From: CAZGSV01 sp964528605
Lineage (GTDB): Bacteria; Armatimonadota; Zipacnadia; CAZGSV01
Assembly (NCBI GenBank): GCA_964528605.1
Contig: CAZGSV010000110.1
Location: 1-10,476 of the forward strand
Direction: 5' to 3'
Length of the DNA stretch: 10,476 bases
Shown here: positions 6,757 through 10,476 of the stretch, in pieces
How positions within the stretch are numbered: the stretch's first letter is position 1
How the letters are laid out: each line of letters opens with the position of its first letter
The notes under the pieces: generated by a model
Told to the model about the DNA's origin: nothing
The model's database searches: none
What the model saw: only the letters and a program-made list of their open reading frames with translations
Made by a program: the position numbers and the translations under genes

Positions 6757-7272
6757 ATGGCCAATCAGACTACGAACGCCCAGTCGCATACTATCTCGGT
6801 GCTGGTGCGCAACCGGCCGGGCGTGCTGGCGCGCGTCGCCGGCCTCTTCAGCCGGCGCTCCTTCAACATTGACAGTCTGGCGGTGAGCACCACCCAGTCG
6901 CCGGACGTGTCTCGCATGACCATCGTTGTCCAGGGCGACGAGCGGGTGCTGGACCAAATCTGCAAGCAACTGCGCAAACTCATTGACGTGCTCAAGGTGC
7001 AGGACCACCGCGGCGAGGAACTGGTGGACCGCGAACTGGCGCTCATCAAGGTCGCCACCTCGGCGCAGTCGCGGGGCGAGATCATGCAGATCGTGGACAT
7101 CTTCCGCGCGCAGATAGTGGACCTGGCGGCCAATTCGGTCGTGGTGCAGGTCACCGGGGATTCGCACAAGATTGACGCCCTGATAGAACTCCTGCGCCCA
7201 TTCGGCGTGAAGGAAATGATGCGCACCGGCAAGATCGTGCTCAGCCGCGGCGACGGAAGAACCGTGGTATGA
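6757..7272 (+). CDS. ilvN: Acetolactate synthase, small regulatory subunit
   Basis: 171 residues, normal for the long IlvN/IlvH type. ATG 6757 follows AAGGGGGG at 6743-6750. The N-terminal ACT domain (about 11-85) begins ISVLVRNRPGVLARVAGLF and continues RRSFNIDSLAV; the Gly after the first strand (G22) and the Asn of FNID (N37) match residues that contact valine in characterised small subunits, so feedback inhibition by valine is expected. Residues about 92-168 form the second ACT-like domain (LALIKVA, then SVVVQVTGD and IELLRPFGVKEMMRTGKIVLSRG). It activates the IlvB subunit and confers end-product control. Its stop overlaps the next gene's ATG by four bases (ATGA). Confidence 0.97.
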   Translation: MANQTTNAQSHTISVLVRNRPGVLARVAGLFSRRSFNIDSLAVSTTQSPDVSRMTIVVQGDERVLDQICKQLRKLIDVLKVQDHRGEELVDRELALIKVATSAQSRGEIMQIVDIFRAQIVDLAANSVVVQVTGDSHKIDALIELLRPFGVKEMMRTGKIVLSRGDGRTVV

Positions 7273-7586
7273 AGGAACTCATCAGCCTCGAGACGGCCAA
7301 CAAGGTAATCATGGCCCTTGGCGTCCTCTGGGTGCCGTTGGCCGCGGGCGTCGGCTATCTGCTGGCGCGGCGCAGTGAACGGCGGGCCTCCCTGCTCCGC
7401 CGGGCGGCGGTGGCCGCAACCATCGGCCCGGTTGCCATCGGCCTGTGGCGGCTGTATCTGTATCTGGTGCGTTTCGACCCGCAAACGGGCTACTTCGGGC
7501 TGGTGAGCCTGAAGGTGCTGGGTCTCTGCTTGCTGATCTTCGCCGCCGTAGGCGCGCTCTACGGCAGGCTGCTGAGCACACTCTAG
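7269..7586 (+). CDS. Small three-helix membrane protein of unknown function inside the ilv operon
   Basis: 105 residues. I do not recognise the family. The start ATG overlaps the ilvN stop (ATGA at 7269-7272), so translation is probably coupled. There are three hydrophobic segments at about 12-33, 45-66 and 78-101. The first connection is strongly basic (ARRSERRASLLRR), which by the positive-inside rule puts it in the cytoplasm; the second loop (RFDPQTGYFG) would face outward. No signal-peptide cleavage site, Cys cluster or catalytic motif is visible. Codon and base use match the flanking genes, so it does not look like a recent insertion. Its place between ilvN and ilvC suggests a link to branched-chain amino acid production, for example export or membrane association, but nothing in the sequence proves this. 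The ordered hydrophobic layout and coupling support a real gene. Confidence 0.75.
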   Translation: MKELISLETANKVIMALGVLWVPLAAGVGYLLARRSERRASLLRRAAVAATIGPVAIGLWRLYLYLVRFDPQTGYFGLVSLKVLGLCLLIFAAVGALYGRLLSTL

Positions 7587-7589
7587 TTC

Positions 7590-7607
7590 GGCTGTGGGTA
7601 CACAGCC
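7590..7607 (+). repeat. Perfect inverted repeat (7-bp stem, 4-base loop) before ilvC
   Basis: GGCTGTG (7590-7596) and CACAGCC (7601-7607) flank the loop GGTA. It lies in the 40-base gap between the membrane protein and ilvC, 3 bases before the ribosome site AAGGAGAT (7611-7618). There is no T tract after it, so a terminator is unlikely. It could be an mRNA processing or stability element, a translational control hairpin or a protein-binding site. Confidence 0.6.
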
Positions 7608-7626
7608 GCCAAGGAGATGAGTCACC

Positions 7627-8619
<993 letters not shown>

Positions 8620-8645
8620 CAGCCGGAGTTGCCCGCCTGCGGCTG

Positions 8646-8672
8646 GGTCGGGGCGCCGGGCGGCGCCGGACC
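8646..8672 (+). other. GC-rich hairpin between ilvC and leuA
   Basis: GGCGCC occurs twice (8652-8657 and 8662-8667) around the loop GGGC and can form a 6-bp stem; GGTC (8646-8649) and GACC (8669-8672) can add an outer 4-bp stem across a small internal loop. No U tract follows, so it is not a standard terminator. GCCCG at 8631-8635 could pair with CGGGC at 8657-8661 instead, so a switch is conceivable but unproven. The gap 8620-8708 holds nothing else clear. Confidence 0.4.
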
Positions 8673-8708
8673 ATCTAGCGGGCTCGTTCTCGGGCTGAGG
8701 TGCGCACG

Positions 8709-10253
8709 ATGAAAAAGAAAGACAGTCGCGTGATCATCTTCGACACCACGCTGCGCGACGGCGAGCAGTCGCCCGGCGCCAGCCTCAACACGGAGCAGAA
8801 ACTCGAGGTCGCTCGGCAACTCGCCGCCCTGCGGGTGGACGTCATCGAGGCCGGCTTCCCGATCTCCTCGCCCGGAGACCTGGAGGCCGTGAGCCTGGTC
8901 GCCCAGGAGGTGCGCGGGCCGATCATCGCCGGCCTGGCGCGGGCCATGGATGACGACGTTGATGCCGCCTGGGAAGGCGTGAAGAGCGCCGGCAAGCCTC
9001 GCATCCACACCTTCATCGCCACCTCCGACATCCACCTGGAGCACAAACTCCACAAGACGCGCGAGCAGGTGCTTGACATGGCCGTGGCCGCGGTCAAGCG
9101 CGCCAAGGGCTACTGCGACGACGTCGAGTTCTCGCCGGAGGACGCCTCCCGCAGCGACCGGCAGTTCCTGGCCCAGGTCGTCGAGGCCGTCATCGAAGCC
9201 GGCGCCACCACCGTCAACATCCCCGACACCGTCGGCTACGCCATTCCCGAGGAGTTCGGCGACCTCATCGCCTGGCTGCGCGAGAACGTGCCCAACATGC
9301 AAAAGGCCACGCTCTCGGTTCACTGCCACAACGACCTCGGCCTCGCGACCGCCAACTCCCTCGCCGCCGTACGCCACGGCGCCCGCCAAGTGGAGTGCAC
9401 CATCAACGGCCTGGGCGAGCGCGCCGGAAATGCGTCTCTGGAGGAAGTAGTGATGGCCCTGCGCACCCGACACGATGCCCTCGGCTTCGAGACGGGCATT
9501 GACACGACGCAGATTTACCGCGCCAGCCGCCTGGTCAGCGACCTCACCGGCATCCCGGTGCAACCCAACAAGGCCATCGTCGGCGCCAACGCCTTTGCCC
9601 ACGAAGCGGGCATTCACCAGCACGGCGTCATGCAAGAGAAACTCACCTACGAGATCATGGACGCGGCCGCCATCGGCCTCACCGAGAGCCGTCTCGTTCT
9701 CGGCAAGCACTCCGGCCGGCACGCCTTCGAGCGCAAACTGACCGAACTCGGCTATCAACTCAGCCGCGAGGAACTCAACCGCGCCTTCGCCCGCTTCAAG
9801 GAACTGGCCGACAAGAAGAAAGAGATCTCCGACCGCGACATCGAGTCCGTGATCGCGGACGAAATCTACACGCCGCCGGAGACCTATCATCTCGACTACG
9901 TGCACGTCATCGCCGGCTCCGCCATCGTTCCCTCCGCCACCGTGCGCCTGACCTCGGAGGCCGAGGGCGAGGAGATAGTCAAGAGCGGCACCGGCGTCGG
10001 CGCCATTGACGCCATCTACAAGACCATCCTGGCGGCCTTCCAGAGCAAGTTGCACGGCCGGCCCCGGCTCGTGGACTTCAACATCAAGTCCGTCACCGGC
10101 GGCACCGATGCCCTCGCCGAGGTCACCGTCAAGGTTGCTGACCGCGAGGGCCGCACCTTCACCGGCCGCGCCAGCAGCATGGACACCTTCGAGGCCAGCG
10201 CCAAGGCCTACGTGCAGGTGCTCAACAAACTCGTGCACCACTCCCAAGGGTAG
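8709..10253 (+). CDS. leuA: 2-isopropylmalate synthase
   Basis: 514 residues from ATG 8709, chosen over in-frame GTG 8700 because TGAGGTG (8696-8702) stands at ribosome-site distance from the ATG. It condenses acetyl-CoA with 2-ketoisovalerate, the first committed step to leucine. HMGL-like TIM barrel at about 6-275: FDTTLRDGEQSPGAS (metal ligand D12), VIEAGFP, VEFSPEDASRSD, HCHNDLG (metal ligands H205, H207) and GLGERAGNASLEE (N241). The linker has NAFAHEAGIHQHGV (294-307), a leuA hallmark. The C-terminal LeuA_dimer domain (about 385-512), which in studied enzymes binds leucine for feedback inhibition, is complete, with SGTGVGAIDAIYK and SSMDTFEASAKAYVQVLN. Citramalate synthase is a close relative, but the neighbouring ilv genes and leuC favour isopropylmalate synthase. 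Confidence 0.95.
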   Translation: MKKKDSRVIIFDTTLRDGEQSPGASLNTEQKLEVARQLAALRVDVIEAGFPISSPGDLEAVSLVAQEVRGPIIAGLARAMDDDVDAAWEGVKSAGKPRIHTFIATSDIHLEHKLHKTREQVLDMAVAAVKRAKGYCDDVEFSPEDASRSDRQFLAQVVEAVIEAGATTVNIPDTVGYAIPEEFGDLIAWLRENVPNMQKATLSVHCHNDLGLATANSLAAVRHGARQVECTINGLGERAGNASLEEVVMALRTRHDALGFETGIDTTQIYRASRLVSDLTGIPVQPNKAIVGANAFAHEAGIHQHGVMQEKLTYEIMDAAAIGLTESRLVLGKHSGRHAFERKLTELGYQLSREELNRAFARFKELADKKKEISDRDIESVIADEIYTPPETYHLDYVHVIAGSAIVPSATVRLTSEAEGEEIVKSGTGVGAIDAIYKTILAAFQSKLHGRPRLVDFNIKSVTGGTDALAEVTVKVADREGRTFTGRASSMDTFEASAKAYVQVLNKLVHHSQG

Positions 10254-10259
10254 CCGCCC

Positions 10260-10476
10260 ATGCCGATGACCCTCAGCGAACGCATCCTCGCCGCCCACTG
10301 CGGCGAGGCGGAGGTCCAGCCCGGCCAGTTCATCTCCGCCCGGGTGGACTTTGCCCTGGCCAACGACATCACCGCGCCGCTCGCCATCAAAGCCTTTCAC
10401 GAAATGGGCGCCCGACGCGTCTTCGATCCCGAGCGCGTTGCGCTGGTGCTCGACCACTATGTGCCCGCCAAGGACG
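10260..10476 (+). CDS. leuC: 3-isopropylmalate dehydratase large subunit (LeuC2/homoaconitase type), 3' end cut by the window
   Basis: Only the first 72 codons are visible. ATG 10260 lies 6 bases after the leuA stop with AAGGG (10246-10250) nine bases upstream; a second ATG at 10266 is too far from that site to be preferred. The N-terminus MTLSERILAAHCG is typical of LeuC/HacA proteins, followed by VQPGQFISARVDFALANDI, PLAIKAFHEMGA and VLDHYVPAKD, where the DHxxPxxD-like element is a recognised start of the aconitase-type [4Fe-4S] domain. The short form with this N-terminus points to the LeuC2/homoaconitase subfamily found in archaea and many bacteria. The iron-sulfur cysteines and the small subunit would lie beyond the window. 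It would isomerise 2- to 3-isopropylmalate, the step after leuA. Confidence 0.88.
   Translation, partial: MPMTLSERILAAHCGEAEVQPGQFISARVDFALANDITAPLAIKAFHEMGARRVFDPERVALVLDHYVPAKD

Noticed and set aside
5677..7167. A 496-codon open frame on the minus strand opposite ilvB and ilvN
   Set aside because: Shadow of the real genes: His/Asp/Ala/Leu-rich composition and no motif or plausible ribosome site.
8646..8672. Intrinsic terminator after ilvC
   Set aside because: The hairpin is not followed by a U tract, and leuA continues the same pathway on the same strand.

Overview
The window is a dense, GC-rich stretch (about two thirds G+C by eye) of ordinary bacterial chromosome. Every supported gene lies on the + strand. 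GTG and TTG starts are common, and intergenic gaps are short or absent. I see no tRNA, rRNA, CRISPR array, transposase or phage gene. The gene families (GlmL with a KOW partner, split Gate-domain membrane proteins, an ilvBN-X-ilvC-leuA-leuC operon with a LeuC2-type dehydratase) suggest an uncultured high-GC lineage such as Armatimonadota or Chloroflexota. That placement is a guess from family impressions, not from a phylogeny.

Left block (1-4942), probably one transcription unit that starts before the window. It holds a 5'-truncated GlmL/MutL-type ASKHA protein (accessory factor of B12-dependent mutases), a tightly coupled hypothetical protein with a C-terminal KOW-like region, a class II (fuculose-phosphate type) aldolase, a PfkB-family sugar kinase, and two overlapping genes for small paralogous membrane proteins with Gate (nucleoside recognition) domain features. 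The aldolase, kinase and membrane pair look like a small uptake and catabolic cassette of unknown substrate.

Right block (4941-10476): a sigma70-like promoter in the only clear gap starts a branched-chain amino acid operon. Its order is ilvB and ilvN (acetolactate synthase), a 105-residue three-helix membrane protein of unknown function, ilvC (ketol-acid reductoisomerase), leuA (2-isopropylmalate synthase) and the start of leuC, cut by the window end. These enzymes carry pyruvate to the valine precursor and then into the leucine branch. Short GC-rich hairpins lie at the predicted mRNA 5' end, before ilvC and before leuA.

The observations most worth a second look are four. The hexamer RTCGAY is absent from the whole window, with matching excess of RTTGAY at Ile-Asp and Val-Asp codon pairs, which suggests methylation or restriction at that site. 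The IlvC cofactor loop has lost the usual NADPH-phosphate-binding residues and carries a Glu, which predicts NADH use. An uncharacterised membrane protein is translationally coupled inside the ilv operon. The GlmL-KOW pair is tightly coupled with no mutase gene in view. I found no clear sign of an entirely new defence or mobile system.
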